A stretch of DNA of 64,000 nucleotides from DATFVA01 sp963711455 (GCA_963711455.1 CAVQEH010000002.1:372001-436000); one strand, 5' to 3'; positions 48,060-58,730 are shown, numbered from the stretch's first letter. Numbers and translations are program-made. Notes: generated by a model not told the origin, from the letters alone.

Positions 48060-51000
48060 ATGTTTAGAAACTTACTTAAGTTAATACCTGTTGTTACACT
48101 CATTGCGCTGCTGGTAATTCCTCAGAATATTAATGCACAAAGCAATGTGGAACAACTGGTAAAGGCTTACAAAACAGGTCAACTTAACCATCCAACAAAA
48201 CAAGACAAAACAATCATTAGTGATTATCTTCAAAGTATTCAGAAGAAAGCACCTTATTATCAGAAAAAAGTTCTTTCTCCGAATGCTACCACTTATATAA
48301 ACGAAGATTTTTCAAGCACAACACCATTATTAGTGGATAATTTTGATTTTACCGGACTTTTAACCGATAACGGTTGGTCGGTAACTAGTGGTGGAGGGAC
48401 GGAAGCAATTGCAACCACAACCGGTTTAACTTATACAAATTATCCCGGAAGTGGTATTGGAAATGCTGCAGGACTCGACAATAACGGCGAGGATGATAAT
48501 AGGCAATTTACAGCGATAACATCAGGATATATTTATTATTCTGCACTCGTAAATGTAACAACTCCTGTTGCCGGTTATTTTATGCATCTGGGTACGGGAA
48601 CGTCCACCTTTGTGGCAAGACTTTTTGTACAGCCATCTGCAACGGCAGGGAAAATAAATTTTGGTCTTTCAAATACCAGTACTGGTACTTATGGTACGAC
48701 CGATTTTGATCCTGGAACTACCTATCTGGTAATAGTTAAATATGAAGTATCCACTACGGGTAATGCAAGCCTTTGGGTAGTACCAGCGGAAATTCCGTAT
48801 ACTGAAGCTGCTGCCGGAGCTGCAGAAGTTACTATTTCTGCAAGCGGACAAACCAGCATTAGTGGAATATATTTAAGACAATATAATGCAACACAGAATT
48901 ATACGGTTGATGGAATAAGAGTCGGTACTTCCTGGGGACAACTATTCGGTGTCGCACCTCCTGCTGGATGGGCACAGAATACGATCGCGACTGATCCAAA
49001 TTATGATCTTTGGCATTTTGATAATCCAGGAGATCAAACACTTAATGCACCTATCACTAGTCCAGCTGCCATATTCGACAGCGATTGGTTGGGAAATGAT
49101 GGTAATCCAGAGGATGTTGCACTGGAATCACCATCATTTGATGCATCTGCATCCACGAGCGTTTTTGTAGATTGGGATGAATATTTTTATGCTGCTGCTG
49201 GTGGGGGAGCGCATGTAGATGTGTTTGATGGTTCAGCCTGGGTAATGGATGTATATAGTTCGACAACGACTTCAACAAATCCGGCTCATCAATCAATTGA
49301 TATCTCTTCAGTAGCTGCCGGTGTATCAAATGCACAGGTAAGATTCCGCTGGACAGGTGACTGGTCATATTATTGGATACTTGATAACGTTCAAGTTTAT
49401 GAACCAGATCCAACGCCCGATCCTGCAGTTTTAGTTTCACCTCCTGATGCCGGAACAGGCATTTTAACCACTGCATCATTAAACTGGATTGCGGGCGGTG
49501 GTATTGCGCCAACAGGTTACAAAATTAATTTTGGAACCGACAATCCGCCTACTAACATAGAGAATAACACAGACCTTGGAAATGTAACAACTTATACTCC
49601 GGCTTTATTAAGTTACAGTACAACATATTACTGGCAGATAATACCATATAATGGAGCAGGAGATGCAATTGGTAATCCAATCTGGTCGTTTACAACAGGA
49701 CCAGATCCAACAGTTACTATTCCTTATGCAGAAAATTTTGATGGAGTAACAACACCGGCTCTTCCATATGGCTGGTCCGTAGAGAATACTAATGGAGATG
49801 GCGTTGTATGGCATACATCTACATCGTATTCAAATTCTCCCCCAAATTCAATGTACATTGGGTACAATGGTAGTCTGGCAATGGATGACTGGTTTTTCTC
49901 ACCACCGATTTCTCTTACCGGCGGTACAACTTACCAGGTTACATTCCAGTACCATAACAGTTCATCTTTCCCGGAGAATCTTGAAGTTAAGTGGGGTGAT
50001 GCACCTAATTCAAGTGGAATGACCGGTGGTCAGATTTTTGACAATGAGGGATTCCTATTAGGTTCTTATACTGAAGGTTCCGGAAATTTCACACCAACAA
50101 CATCCGGGAATTATTATATCGGATGGCATGGGTATAGTCTTCAAGATGAATATTATATCACTGTTGATGATATCACAGTTGATGTAGCCCCGGCACCCGG
50201 TCTTTATCCTCCTACAAACCTGCAGGCTTCTGTTAGCGGACAGGATGTTGATTTAAGCTGGCTGGCTCCCGGAGCCGATCAGTTTATAAGATGGGACAAT
50301 GGAGTTAATTCAAATTCAATTGGTCTTACTTCAGGCGGTACATTTGAAGCTGCTGCAAGATTTCCTTCAAGCATGATGATGCCATTTGTCGGTAAAGATT
50401 TAACAGAAGTTGAAATGTATATTAATACCGTACCCAGCAGCTGTGTTATAAAGATTTACGATCAGGGAACTGCATCTCTACCGGGTACACTTTTGTATTC
50501 GGAAGATGTAACTTCACAAATTGTTGGTACAAGCTTTAATGATATTACATTAGCCACACCGGTAGCTATTAATGGAAATGATCTCTGGATAAGCTATGAA
50601 GTAACACACGCTGCAGGTGAATATCCTGCCGGTTGCGATGCTGGCCCGGCTGATCCTAATGGTGACTGGCTATATATAAGTCCTGACTGGATGCACTCAG
50701 GATATGGCAACTGGAATATTGCCGGTTATATTACTACTCCCGGACCAAATGGTATGGAACGTAGCAAAATATTAGCTCACAATTCATCCAATATGCAGAA
50801 GTCCGGCAATGAAATAGAAAGAAAGTTTAAAGTAAGTGATTTAGGAAAGTTTAGTATTGCTTATAGTTCTGAGCAGACCTTTTCTAGATTTATAAATAAT
50901 AATACCATAACTCAACAATTAACGGGCGGTAACAGAGGTATAGATGCAACATTAATTGGTTACAATGTTTATCGTGATGCATCATCAATAGCCGCAGATG

Positions 51001-54000
51001 TAACAAATACGTTCTACAATGATCCCTCATTGGCTTATGGTTTTTATAGTTACACAGTAACCTCAGATTATACGGAAGGTGAATCGGATCCCGCAGGTCC
51101 GGTTAGTGTTATAGTTCCACCTCCACCAGCTACGATACCTTACACTGAAGGATTCGAATCCGGTTTTGATAACTGGCTGGTTGTAAACGGAGCTCAAACA
51201 AACCAATGGGTTACAGGAACTGCTGCCGGTCCTCATTCAGGCAGCTACTCTGCTTATATCTCAAATGATGGAGGTGTAACTAATTACTATAACAATGCTT
51301 CTTCCAGCGTTGTCCATTTGTTCAGAGATATAACATTTACAGGAAGTATGGGAGGCGGTTATACATTAACGTTCTGGTGGAAGGGCCAGGGTGAATCCAG
51401 TTTCGATTATCTCAGGGTTTATCTTGTAGATCCTTCTGTTTTACCTGTTGAAGGTGTACAATTAGCGAGCGGTCAACTGGGAGAAACCTATTATAACCTG
51501 CAAGCTACCGACACAATGGCAACCATACAAATACCGGAATCTGTAGACGGAACTACACAGCGCCTGGTATTTAGCTGGAGAAATGATGGAAGTCTCGGAA
51601 CACAACCGCCAGCTTCCATTGATGATATAGATATCGAAGTTGCTCAAACCGGTGTACTTAGCGGAACAGTTACAGATTGTTCCTCTTTTGATCCATTGGA
51701 AGGAGCATCAGTTAATGCAGGTACATACAATACCACAACCAATGCTTCAGGATTTTATGAATTCCCGACCTTACCAGCCGGGACTTATGATGTAACTGTC
51801 AGCAGATTAGGTTATGCTGATTCAACCGCAACAGGTGTTGTGGTTACAATAGGCGGAACAACCACTCAGGATTTTTGCCTGAATGGAAATCTCATTCCTC
51901 CTACGAACCTGCAGGCTGCAGTTACAGACCAGGATGTACATTTGACATGGCAGGCACCTCCGGATAATGTACTAAGATGGGATAACGGAAATGCCGGAAA
52001 TGCAATTGGCGTTGGTGGAGGTACATTTGAAGTATCCGCAAGATTCGATCATAGCCTTGTGAATTCATTGACTGGTAAAGAATTAAGAGAAGTAGAGATA
52101 TTTATTAATGATCCGCCTGATAATGTTACTCTGAAAATCTATGATCAGGGAACTCCAACATCGCCGGGTACTCTTCTATATTCAGACGATGTAACTTCAT
52201 CTATCGTTGCATACAGTTGGAACCTTGTTACTTTATCTACACCAATTACTCTCTCAGGTAACGATATATGGATTGGTTATGAAGTAACACACACTGGTTC
52301 AACCTTTCCTGCAGGTTGTGATGGCGGACCAATGGTTTATCCGGATGGTCAGTGGACTTACTTAGGTGGTTGGGCACCGCTTAGTGATCTATCACCTACA
52401 CTTACCTTCAATTGGAATATTGCGGGATTAGTATATAATGCCGGTCCAATTGCAAACGGTAAACCAATAGTTCTCAATTCTGCGGAGAAGAATAAAAAAT
52501 CCCTGAATGTTCAGAGTAATAATAACCGCAGTATGAAAACTGCAATAAACAGGGAAAAATTACAATCTGTTAAAATTAATAATAAGGCTAGTTTAACAGC
52601 CAGAAAATCCAGATTTCCAAAACAATTTGTTAGTAGAGGTATTGATGCTACTCTGACAGGCTATAATGTATATCGTGATAATGCATCAATTGCCACAGGT
52701 GTAACAGATTTATTCTACAATGATAATGGATTAGCTTATGATACTTACAGTTATACTGTAACTGCACAGTATGCAGAAGGTGAATCGGTTCCAGCAGGAC
52801 CGGTTATTGCCAATGTAGTTAATCCAAATCTTGTTACAGTTGATCTGTACCCACAGTCTGCAGATTATTGGACAGGTACCACTACAGCTGCTGCAAAAAC
52901 CCAGGTTAGTATAATGAATATAGCTTCCGGTGGTGGTGAAGATGCCTGGGCTAAATTTGATGTTTCCTCTCTTTCTATACCTCCAGATGCAACGATACAA
53001 TCAGTATCGGTGAACTGGTATATCAATACTACAAATTGTCCCTATTTTGATATCAATGCATTACCGATTGATCCGGTAACTGCAGATCCTGCAACCTTAT
53101 ATTCTGCTATAACAGGTGGTACTTTATACACCTCTTTTGCTAGTTGTCCGCTTGTAGGATGGAACAGCGTTGTACTTGGTGGCACTGCTAACGATGATCT
53201 GATCGCAAGTATAGCTAACGGATGGTTTGCAGTAAGTTTCTATGAATATGAGACTTCAACCCTTCCTTATGCCTTCAGTGCGGATGGATGGTTTGAAGCA
53301 AATCCACCTTATCTTGAAGTTACATATTTAACCGGTGGAGGCCTTACCTTCCCGTTATCAGTAGATGTTTCCGACGGCTGGAATATGACCTCAGTACCTG
53401 GAACAAATCCTGATGGAATGGATGTAAGTAACTGGTGGGCAGATCTTACAGGTACAGTATATAAGTTCGTCCCTGGTTCCGGTTACAGTGGTATAACAAC
53501 CACGGCAACAGGAGAAGGTTACTGGCTGAAAAACTCAGTCACTGAAACATATAGCTATCCTGCAATAACAATAGTAACCCACGATCCAATCAGTGCCACA
53601 ACAGGATGGAATATGTTCGGAGGGTTTGAGAATGCTGTAGATCCGACTGCATTAACAACCACACCCGCCGGACAGATAGTTTATCCTATTTATAAATTCG
53701 TGCCGGGTTCAGGCTATGCGGCAGCAACTTCAATAGATCCCGGATATGGATACTGGGTAAAAGTCCTGTCAAACTGCCAGATTAATGTACCAAGTGCGTT
53801 AGCAAAGAGTAATAATAGTGTAGCAAATTACTTCAAGGATGATTGGGGAAAGATAACAGTAACAGATGCAACAGGAAGCAGCTACACACTGTATGCAGTA
53901 AAAGGGCAGGTAGATCTGAACAAGTATGAACTACCACCATTACCACCTGCCGGAGTATTTGATGTAAGGTACAACAGCGGAAGGATAGCTGAAGATATTA

Positions 54001-54455
54001 ACAGCGGCTTCCAGACAATCGATATGAGCGGAGTAAAATACCCCGTAAAGGTAAAAGCAGATGGAATGGACATCAGAATTCAGGATGTAACGGGTAAAGA
54101 GATAAATGTAAATGTTAAAAAAGGTAAAGAGATAACTATCAGTAATCCGAATGTAAACAAGCTGATGGTATCAGGACAGCTAATACCTGATAAATATGCA
54201 TTAGAGCAGAACTATCCGAACCCGTTCAACCCGAGCACAACCATAGAGTTCTCGCTTCCTGAGAATGTAAAGAATGCAACAATTTCAATTTACAATGTGC
54301 TTGGACAAAAAGTAGCAGAATTAATAAACGGAGAAATGCTCGCGGGCAAATACCAATACCAGTGGAATGCAAAGAATTATGCATCGGGTATGTATATCTA
54401 TGAATTAAGAACGGAGAAATTCGTTTCAATAAAGAAGATGATGCTGCTTAAATAA
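48060..54455 (+). CDS. 2,131-residue multi-domain T9SS adhesin-like protein
   Basis: Signal peptide 1-26 (ends I-N-A-Q). Beta-sandwich domains (about 75-450), an Ig-like domain (about 455-545), a cleaved-adhesin/MAM-like domain (about 552-715; I-P-Y-A-E-N-F-D-G), an FnIII plus a beta unit (about 716-1020), a second MAM-like domain (about 1027-1195; I-P-Y-T-E-G-F-E), a carboxypeptidase-regulatory-like domain (about 1197-1277; G-T-V-T-D...G-F-Y-E-F-P-T-L-P-A-G-T-Y), a second copy of the FnIII-beta unit (about 1280-1590), a domain with L-Y-P-Q-S-A-D-Y-W-T-G (about 1595-1760) shared with the gene at 58731, then the GWN/GYW (1765-1915), ELPP (1920-2045) and sorting (2050-2131) modules. No protease motif recognised. 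Likely surface adhesion. Its first residues (M-F-R-N-L-L-K) and leader resemble those of the gene at 36065. Confidence 0.92.
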   Translation: MFRNLLKLIPVVTLIALLVIPQNINAQSNVEQLVKAYKTGQLNHPTKQDKTIISDYLQSIQKKAPYYQKKVLSPNATTYINEDFSSTTPLLVDNFDFTGLLTDNGWSVTSGGGTEAIATTTGLTYTNYPGSGIGNAAGLDNNGEDDNRQFTAITSGYIYYSALVNVTTPVAGYFMHLGTGTSTFVARLFVQPSATAGKINFGLSNTSTGTYGTTDFDPGTTYLVIVKYEVSTTGNASLWVVPAEIPYTEAAAGAAEVTISASGQTSISGIYLRQYNATQNYTVDGIRVGTSWGQLFGVAPPAGWAQNTIATDPNYDLWHFDNPGDQTLNAPITSPAAIFDSDWLGNDGNPEDVALESPSFDASASTSVFVDWDEYFYAAAGGGAHVDVFDGSAWVMDVYSSTTTSTNPAHQSIDISSVAAGVSNAQVRFRWTGDWSYYWILDNVQVYEPDPTPDPAVLVSPPDAGTGILTTASLNWIAGGGIAPTGYKINFGTDNPPTNIENNTDLGNVTTYTPALLSYSTTYYWQIIPYNGAGDAIGNPIWSFTTGPDPTVTIPYAENFDGVTTPALPYGWSVENTNGDGVVWHTSTSYSNSPPNSMYIGYNGSLAMDDWFFSPPISLTGGTTYQVTFQYHNSSSFPENLEVKWGDAPNSSGMTGGQIFDNEGFLLGSYTEGSGNFTPTTSGNYYIGWHGYSLQDEYYITVDDITVDVAPAPGLYPPTNLQASVSGQDVDLSWLAPGADQFIRWDNGVNSNSIGLTSGGTFEAAARFPSSMMMPFVGKDLTEVEMYINTVPSSCVIKIYDQGTASLPGTLLYSEDVTSQIVGTSFNDITLATPVAINGNDLWISYEVTHAAGEYPAGCDAGPADPNGDWLYISPDWMHSGYGNWNIAGYITTPGPNGMERSKILAHNSSNMQKSGNEIERKFKVSDLGKFSIAYSSEQTFSRFINNNTITQQLTGGNRGIDATLIGYNVYRDASSIAADVTNTFYNDPSLAYGFYSYTVTSDYTEGESDPAGPVSVIVPPPPATIPYTEGFESGFDNWLVVNGAQTNQWVTGTAAGPHSGSYSAYISNDGGVTNYYNNASSSVVHLFRDITFTGSMGGGYTLTFWWKGQGESSFDYLRVYLVDPSVLPVEGVQLASGQLGETYYNLQATDTMATIQIPESVDGTTQRLVFSWRNDGSLGTQPPASIDDIDIEVAQTGVLSGTVTDCSSFDPLEGASVNAGTYNTTTNASGFYEFPTLPAGTYDVTVSRLGYADSTATGVVVTIGGTTTQDFCLNGNLIPPTNLQAAVTDQDVHLTWQAPPDNVLRWDNGNAGNAIGVGGGTFEVSARFDHSLVNSLTGKELREVEIFINDPPDNVTLKIYDQGTPTSPGTLLYSDDVTSSIVAYSWNLVTLSTPITLSGNDIWIGYEVTHTGSTFPAGCDGGPMVYPDGQWTYLGGWAPLSDLSPTLTFNWNIAGLVYNAGPIANGKPIVLNSAEKNKKSLNVQSNNNRSMKTAINREKLQSVKINNKASLTARKSRFPKQFVSRGIDATLTGYNVYRDNASIATGVTDLFYNDNGLAYDTYSYTVTAQYAEGESVPAGPVIANVVNPNLVTVDLYPQSADYWTGTTTAAAKTQVSIMNIASGGGEDAWAKFDVSSLSIPPDATIQSVSVNWYINTTNCPYFDINALPIDPVTADPATLYSAITGGTLYTSFASCPLVGWNSVVLGGTANDDLIASIANGWFAVSFYEYETSTLPYAFSADGWFEANPPYLEVTYLTGGGLTFPLSVDVSDGWNMTSVPGTNPDGMDVSNWWADLTGTVYKFVPGSGYSGITTTATGEGYWLKNSVTETYSYPAITIVTHDPISATTGWNMFGGFENAVDPTALTTTPAGQIVYPIYKFVPGSGYAAATSIDPGYGYWVKVLSNCQINVPSALAKSNNSVANYFKDDWGKITVTDATGSSYTLYAVKGQVDLNKYELPPLPPAGVFDVRYNSGRIAEDINSGFQTIDMSGVKYPVKVKADGMDIRIQDVTGKEINVNVKKGKEITISNPNVNKLMVSGQLIPDKYALEQNYPNPFNPSTTIEFSLPENVKNATISIYNVLGQKVAELINGEMLAGKYQYQWNAKNYASGMYIYELRTEKFVSIKKMMLLK

Positions 54456-54473
54456 TGATTAGTAACCTTCGGG

Positions 54474-54526
54474 TTTACCTGCTGTCTGCCTTTTTAAGGC
54501 AGGCAGGCAGGGTTACCCGATAATAT
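54474..54526. repeat. palindromic intergenic repeat, copy 2 (inverted)
   Basis: Reverse complement of the unit at 44666-44728, with small changes in the loop. It begins 18 bp after the stop codon. Confidence 0.7.
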
Positions 54527-54575
54527 CGTTAAAGATTTGTTCTTTGAATGTTCTAAACTAAATAATCTAACCAGA

Positions 54576-54619
54576 CCTTCGAGGTTAGCATTTATCAGAT
54601 GGTTCTTTAACCCCGAAGG
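54576..54619. repeat. CCTTCG hairpin repeat
   Basis: CCTTCGAGGTTA (54576-54587) pairs with TAACCCCGAAGG, forming a hairpin 36 bp before ATG 54656. Same arm sequence as the palindromic repeats and as 62912-62955. Confidence 0.55.
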
Positions 54620-54655
54620 TTTCACTTATTAACTAACTAAGCATAGAGGTACATT

Positions 54656-57223
54656 ATGCGCAAACTGTTTTCAATTCTTTCATTAGTATTGTTGAGTGTG
54701 GCAATAATCTACGGACAGGCAGCAGTAAATAATCCGCTAACCGGATCCGATGGCACCGCCACAATCTCAATGGCAGTCGGATTGGATTTAACGGCAACCG
54801 ACTGTATTGATCCTGCACTTGGTGAAGCAGAGCTTCCGCCACTGCCACCGGATGGTGTTTTCGATATCAGGTTTAAGTTACCCGCGTCATGCGGAAGCAA
54901 TAATGGAGTGTTGTTGGATTACAGAAATGCCCCTGCATTTCCATATACAGGTACAGTTCAACATAATTTACACATTCAGAGAGCCGTAGCAGGAACCGCT
55001 GTAGATCTGACGTATGATCTTGTAACCGGTGCTACAATGACTGTGTCGGACCAGTTCGGTGGTGTAATATATACTTCCGGACCACTAACCGGTACCGGTA
55101 CATTAACAATAACCGGAGCAGGAGCTAACCTGAGTGATTTTTATGTTACTATGGGATATGATAATGTAGGACCAGTCGGGCCAGCACCCGTATTTGCAAT
55201 TGATCCAACATCCTATGCTTTTGGTGATGTATTTACCGGCTCGTCTGCTAATACTACAGCAAGTATTAGTAACACGGGTACAGGAGATTTAACAGTACAG
55301 CAACCGGCAGCAGTAGGTGCTTTCAGCGTCACTGGTCCATTTCCTATTACAATAGCTGAAGGTGGTGCACCGGTAGATGTTACTATAACATTCGCACCAA
55401 CAACGGCAGGTGCTCAGCAAGCAGATTTAGTATTTGATCATAATGCTGCAGGTTCACCATTTCTGTTTCACGTTACAGGTACGGGAGTTGGTCCGGAACC
55501 AATTTTCAGAGTAGTTCCAACCAGTTTGAATTTTGGTAATAAGCCCCCACTTTCATCAAATAATTTAACAGTAACTGTATATAATGATGGAGTACTCGAT
55601 CCATTAATAATTTCGAGTGCAACCATTGCTGCCCCGGAATTTGTTGTTAATCCAACATCAGCTAATATACCCTCAGGAGGAAGCCAAATATTCACAGTAA
55701 CATTTACTCCTCCGGCTGTTGGAAATTATACCGGCACATTAGTATTTGATGATAATGCAGGCGGACCTCATAATGTTGGTTTATCAGGTAATGGATATAT
55801 TCCACCGGCAGTATACGGTTTAGTATTCGATTCTATATCAGTTCACAGATATGAAAACGCTTCTTATTCGAATAATCTGGACTTGTTGAGCACCGATGGT
55901 GATTTACACGCACTTCAATTCAGATTATTGACAAATATGGAAACAGATGACGATATTCTTCTTACCTATCAGAGTATTCAAAAAGGTGCTGCAATATCAG
56001 GTTCTAATTGGATATTGGAGACAAACGTAAGAAGAGGAACAATTCACGCAAACGGAGCTTCAGAAGATACAATATATGTTTTACTTTATAATATTAATAA
56101 TACCGGTGATTTAGCTATGGGAAATTACCCAGGCTTGTTCACAGTTAATTACAAAGTAGCTAAGCTCCCTCCAACAATAACTGAACAGAAATCAACATTC
56201 AGAATCTTCAATGCTGAAGGAAGTTCAATTGAAGGAAACCCGATTGCAGTAACACCATCCCGTGATTTACTTACCGTGTATGTTGATGCAGCGGGCGGTG
56301 GCTACGGTGATGTAAATGGAGATGGATGCGTAGATATACTTGACCTGATTATGGTTGTTGACCATATCGTTGGCAGAGACTCACTGACAGGAGATTTCTT
56401 CACAAGAGCAGACATTGCACCCTGGGTATCCGGGGATCCGGCTCCAACACCGGACGGTGTTGTCAACGTTCAGGATCTTTCAGTAATTCAGAACATAATA
56501 CTAACCGGTCAGTATCCAAATGGTCAACCAGTTGGTTCCTGCAGCTATGTTGCAATGCCGAAAATCAGCGGAGATGCAGATGCCAAGGTTACTCTTTATA
56601 TCAACACAGAAGGAATATCAGCATTCCTGGATTCGAAAGTAGATATAAGAGGAGCGCAGATAGAATTCGGCAATATAAGCAATGATCTTAATAACCTTGT
56701 AATAAATACAGATCTTGGTCAGGGTTTTTATATGAAAGTAAACAACCTGCTCAGAACCCTGATGTATGACCGTCTTGCCAACAAATATATCGAAGCAGGA
56801 CAGCACTTCCTTGCAGATATGCCGTTCAGGATTACTAGTCCGAATGATATAACTGTAGAGAAGATCATACTGGTAGATATGAACAGGAACAAGGTACAGA
56901 ATATCCAGGTAGAGATAATCAATGGAAGTGCACCGCCATTACCATTGGATTATGTCCTGTTCCAGAACTACCCGAATCCATTCAACCCCACAACAACAGT
57001 AAAATTCCAGGTACCGCAGACAAGCAATGTAACAGTAACAGTATACAATATGCTTGGACAGGAAGTAAGAACACTGTTTACAGGACAGGTACAGAGAGGA
57101 ACATACTCGGTACAGTGGGACGGAATGAATGATTCAGGAGTAAAGATGAGTTCGGGAACGTATATATACAGGATGAAAGCAGGAGAATTTGTACAATCAA
57201 AGAAGATGATTCTTCTGAAATAA
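54656..57223 (+). CDS. T9SS protein with ELPP-type, Ig-like, cohesin-like and dockerin-like domains
   Basis: 855 residues. Signal peptide 1-21; N-terminal module (about 28-170) with G-L-D-L-T-A-T-D-C-I-D-P-x-L-G-E and L-P-P-L-P-P-D-G-V-F-D-I-R-F; two choice-of-anchor-D domains (about 178-277 and 281-382); cohesin-like domain (about 388-543); dockerin-like calcium loops (G-D-V-N-G-D-G-C-V-D, about 549-625); a second cohesin-like beta domain (about 640-760); and a sorting domain (about 770-855) of a subtype with Q-V-P-Q-T-S-N-V-T-V-T-V-Y-N-M-L-G-Q-E-V-R-T-L. The back half mirrors the end of the Ig-repeat giant at 29458. Likely a surface scaffold or adhesin. The next gene is a paralogue of its front part. 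Confidence 0.9.
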   Translation: MRKLFSILSLVLLSVAIIYGQAAVNNPLTGSDGTATISMAVGLDLTATDCIDPALGEAELPPLPPDGVFDIRFKLPASCGSNNGVLLDYRNAPAFPYTGTVQHNLHIQRAVAGTAVDLTYDLVTGATMTVSDQFGGVIYTSGPLTGTGTLTITGAGANLSDFYVTMGYDNVGPVGPAPVFAIDPTSYAFGDVFTGSSANTTASISNTGTGDLTVQQPAAVGAFSVTGPFPITIAEGGAPVDVTITFAPTTAGAQQADLVFDHNAAGSPFLFHVTGTGVGPEPIFRVVPTSLNFGNKPPLSSNNLTVTVYNDGVLDPLIISSATIAAPEFVVNPTSANIPSGGSQIFTVTFTPPAVGNYTGTLVFDDNAGGPHNVGLSGNGYIPPAVYGLVFDSISVHRYENASYSNNLDLLSTDGDLHALQFRLLTNMETDDDILLTYQSIQKGAAISGSNWILETNVRRGTIHANGASEDTIYVLLYNINNTGDLAMGNYPGLFTVNYKVAKLPPTITEQKSTFRIFNAEGSSIEGNPIAVTPSRDLLTVYVDAAGGGYGDVNGDGCVDILDLIMVVDHIVGRDSLTGDFFTRADIAPWVSGDPAPTPDGVVNVQDLSVIQNIILTGQYPNGQPVGSCSYVAMPKISGDADAKVTLYINTEGISAFLDSKVDIRGAQIEFGNISNDLNNLVINTDLGQGFYMKVNNLLRTLMYDRLANKYIEAGQHFLADMPFRITSPNDITVEKIILVDMNRNKVQNIQVEIINGSAPPLPLDYVLFQNYPNPFNPTTTVKFQVPQTSNVTVTVYNMLGQEVRTLFTGQVQRGTYSVQWDGMNDSGVKMSSGTYIYRMKAGEFVQSKKMILLK

Positions 57224-57237
57224 ATTTATTATTTTAC

Positions 57238-57269
57238 AGAGCCCTGTAATAAATTTATTGCAGGGCTCT
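57238..57269 (+). terminator. intrinsic terminator
   Basis: AGAGCCCTG and CAGGGCTCT form a perfect 9-bp stem with a 14-nt loop, followed by TAATAATTT. Confidence 0.8.
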
Positions 57270-57305
57270 TAATAATTTATCATTAATTAAAAGAAAGTTT
57301 TTGTT

Positions 57306-58406
57306 ATGCGCAAACTATATACAGTTATTTGCTTTGTGCTATTGAGTGCTGCAATTGTCTTGGGACAGGCAGTTGTAGACATTCCAATGTCAGCCTCAGA
57401 CGGTTCAGCGACAATCCAACTGGCAGTTGGATTGGATTTAACAGCAACCAACGGAATTGATCCACAATTAGGTGAAAGCGATCTCCCGCCATTTCCACCT
57501 GATGGAGTATTCGAATTCAGATTTGATCTAACACCATACGCAGGTGAACCCCTATCTTCCTACAAAGATTACCGGGCACCGGGTGATCCTCCGGCTTTTC
57601 CATTTTCGGATACAGTACAGCATAGAATGAAATGGCAAAGAAGTGTACCCGGATTACCAATAGACATTCAGTATAACCTGCCGAATAATTCCAGTATGGT
57701 AATTCAGGATGAATTCGGAGGGATAATACTGAACATTGGACCATTTCAAGGTATGGGAACAGCAACAATACCGGGAACGGTTCCATTATCCTCGGCATTT
57801 TTGTATATGATATATACAGATATTACCCCTGTAGAGCTAACATCATTCACTGCAATGACGGTTGGAGAAGGAGTTCAGTTAGACTGGACTACAGCAACGG
57901 AAACCAATAACAGGGGATTTGAAATTGAGCGACAGGCAGGCATCAGTCAACAGTGGAATGAGATAGGATTTGTAGAAGGTAAAGGCACAACCACTGAACC
58001 TCAGTCATACTCATATACAGACAATGATGTTTCAACAGGAACATATACATACCGGTTGAAACAAATTGATTATGATGGTACAAACAATTATTCAAACGAG
58101 GTTACTATAGCAGTAGGCAGTATGCCGACCAACTATGCATTATCCCAGAACTATCCTAATCCATTTAATCCTACAACTGCAATACAATTCCAGGTACCCA
58201 AAACCAGTTTAGTAACCATAAAGATTTATGATCTTATTGGCCAGGAAATAAAAACATTATACAACGGGCAGGTACAGCAGGGAAGATATACAGTTGAGTG
58301 GAACGGATTGAATAATAATGGAATTCAAATGAGTTCCGGTACATATATATACAGAATTGTATCTAACGATTTTGTTCAATCCATGAAAATGATTTTAATG
58401 AGGTAA
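57306..58406 (+). CDS. small T9SS protein, paralogue of the preceding gene's N-terminus
   Basis: 366 residues. Signal peptide 1-22, then a module (about 23-172) closely related to the start of the gene at 54656 (V-G-L-D-L-T-A-T-N-G-I-D-P-Q-L-G-E and L-P-P-F-P-P-D-G-V-F), an FnIII-like domain (about 176-270; V-E-L-T-S-F-T-A) like the one in the gene at 8806, and a sorting domain (about 273-366; N-Y-P-N-P-F-N-P, K-I-Y-D-L-I-G-Q-E) ending M-K-M-I-L-M-R instead of the usual K-K-M-x-L-L-K. Probably arose by tandem duplication of the upstream gene's 5' part. Role unknown. Confidence 0.88.
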   Translation: MRKLYTVICFVLLSAAIVLGQAVVDIPMSASDGSATIQLAVGLDLTATNGIDPQLGESDLPPFPPDGVFEFRFDLTPYAGEPLSSYKDYRAPGDPPAFPFSDTVQHRMKWQRSVPGLPIDIQYNLPNNSSMVIQDEFGGIILNIGPFQGMGTATIPGTVPLSSAFLYMIYTDITPVELTSFTAMTVGEGVQLDWTTATETNNRGFEIERQAGISQQWNEIGFVEGKGTTTEPQSYSYTDNDVSTGTYTYRLKQIDYDGTNNYSNEVTIAVGSMPTNYALSQNYPNPFNPTTAIQFQVPKTSLVTIKIYDLIGQEIKTLYNGQVQQGRYTVEWNGLNNNGIQMSSGTYIYRIVSNDFVQSMKMILMR

Positions 58407-58730
58407 TTCCGGTTAATTGAAGCCCTGCTAAGAAATCGGCAGGGCTCTTTTATTTTTTAAATAAATCATTATTGACGTGACATAATCATTCTTGTCATGA
58501 AAAGGAAAAAAATAACCGGTTAGTAATAAAGTCCCCTAAAAATTTTTGTTTAAAGAATTGATTTTTTAAACTCTCATTATTAGCAGCAGAATATAATTCT
58601 ACTGTTAAATTCATTCACTGATTTTAATCTCCTACTGATAATGAGATATGGAAACTAACATTAGAATTAATTCTTTTTCCATTAAAAAATGGCTAAAAAA
58701 ACAAACATATTTAACAATTAAAGTCGTACC
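58407..58730. other. 324-bp gap, terminator and AT-rich leader
   Basis: Besides the terminator at 58421-58446 I see only AT-rich sequence. None of the leader elements found before other cargo genes is recognisable here, and no strong ribosome site precedes ATG 58731. Confidence 0.3.
58421..58446 (+). terminator. intrinsic terminator
   Basis: AGCCCTGC/GCAGGGCT perfect 8-bp stem followed by CTTTTATTTTTT, 14 bp after the stop. Confidence 0.85.

Noticed and set aside
36131..54073. Many 60-150 codon minus-strand frames under the plus-strand giants
   Set aside because: They lie wholly inside long T9SS genes, lack starts with ribosome sites, and have no recognisable domains.
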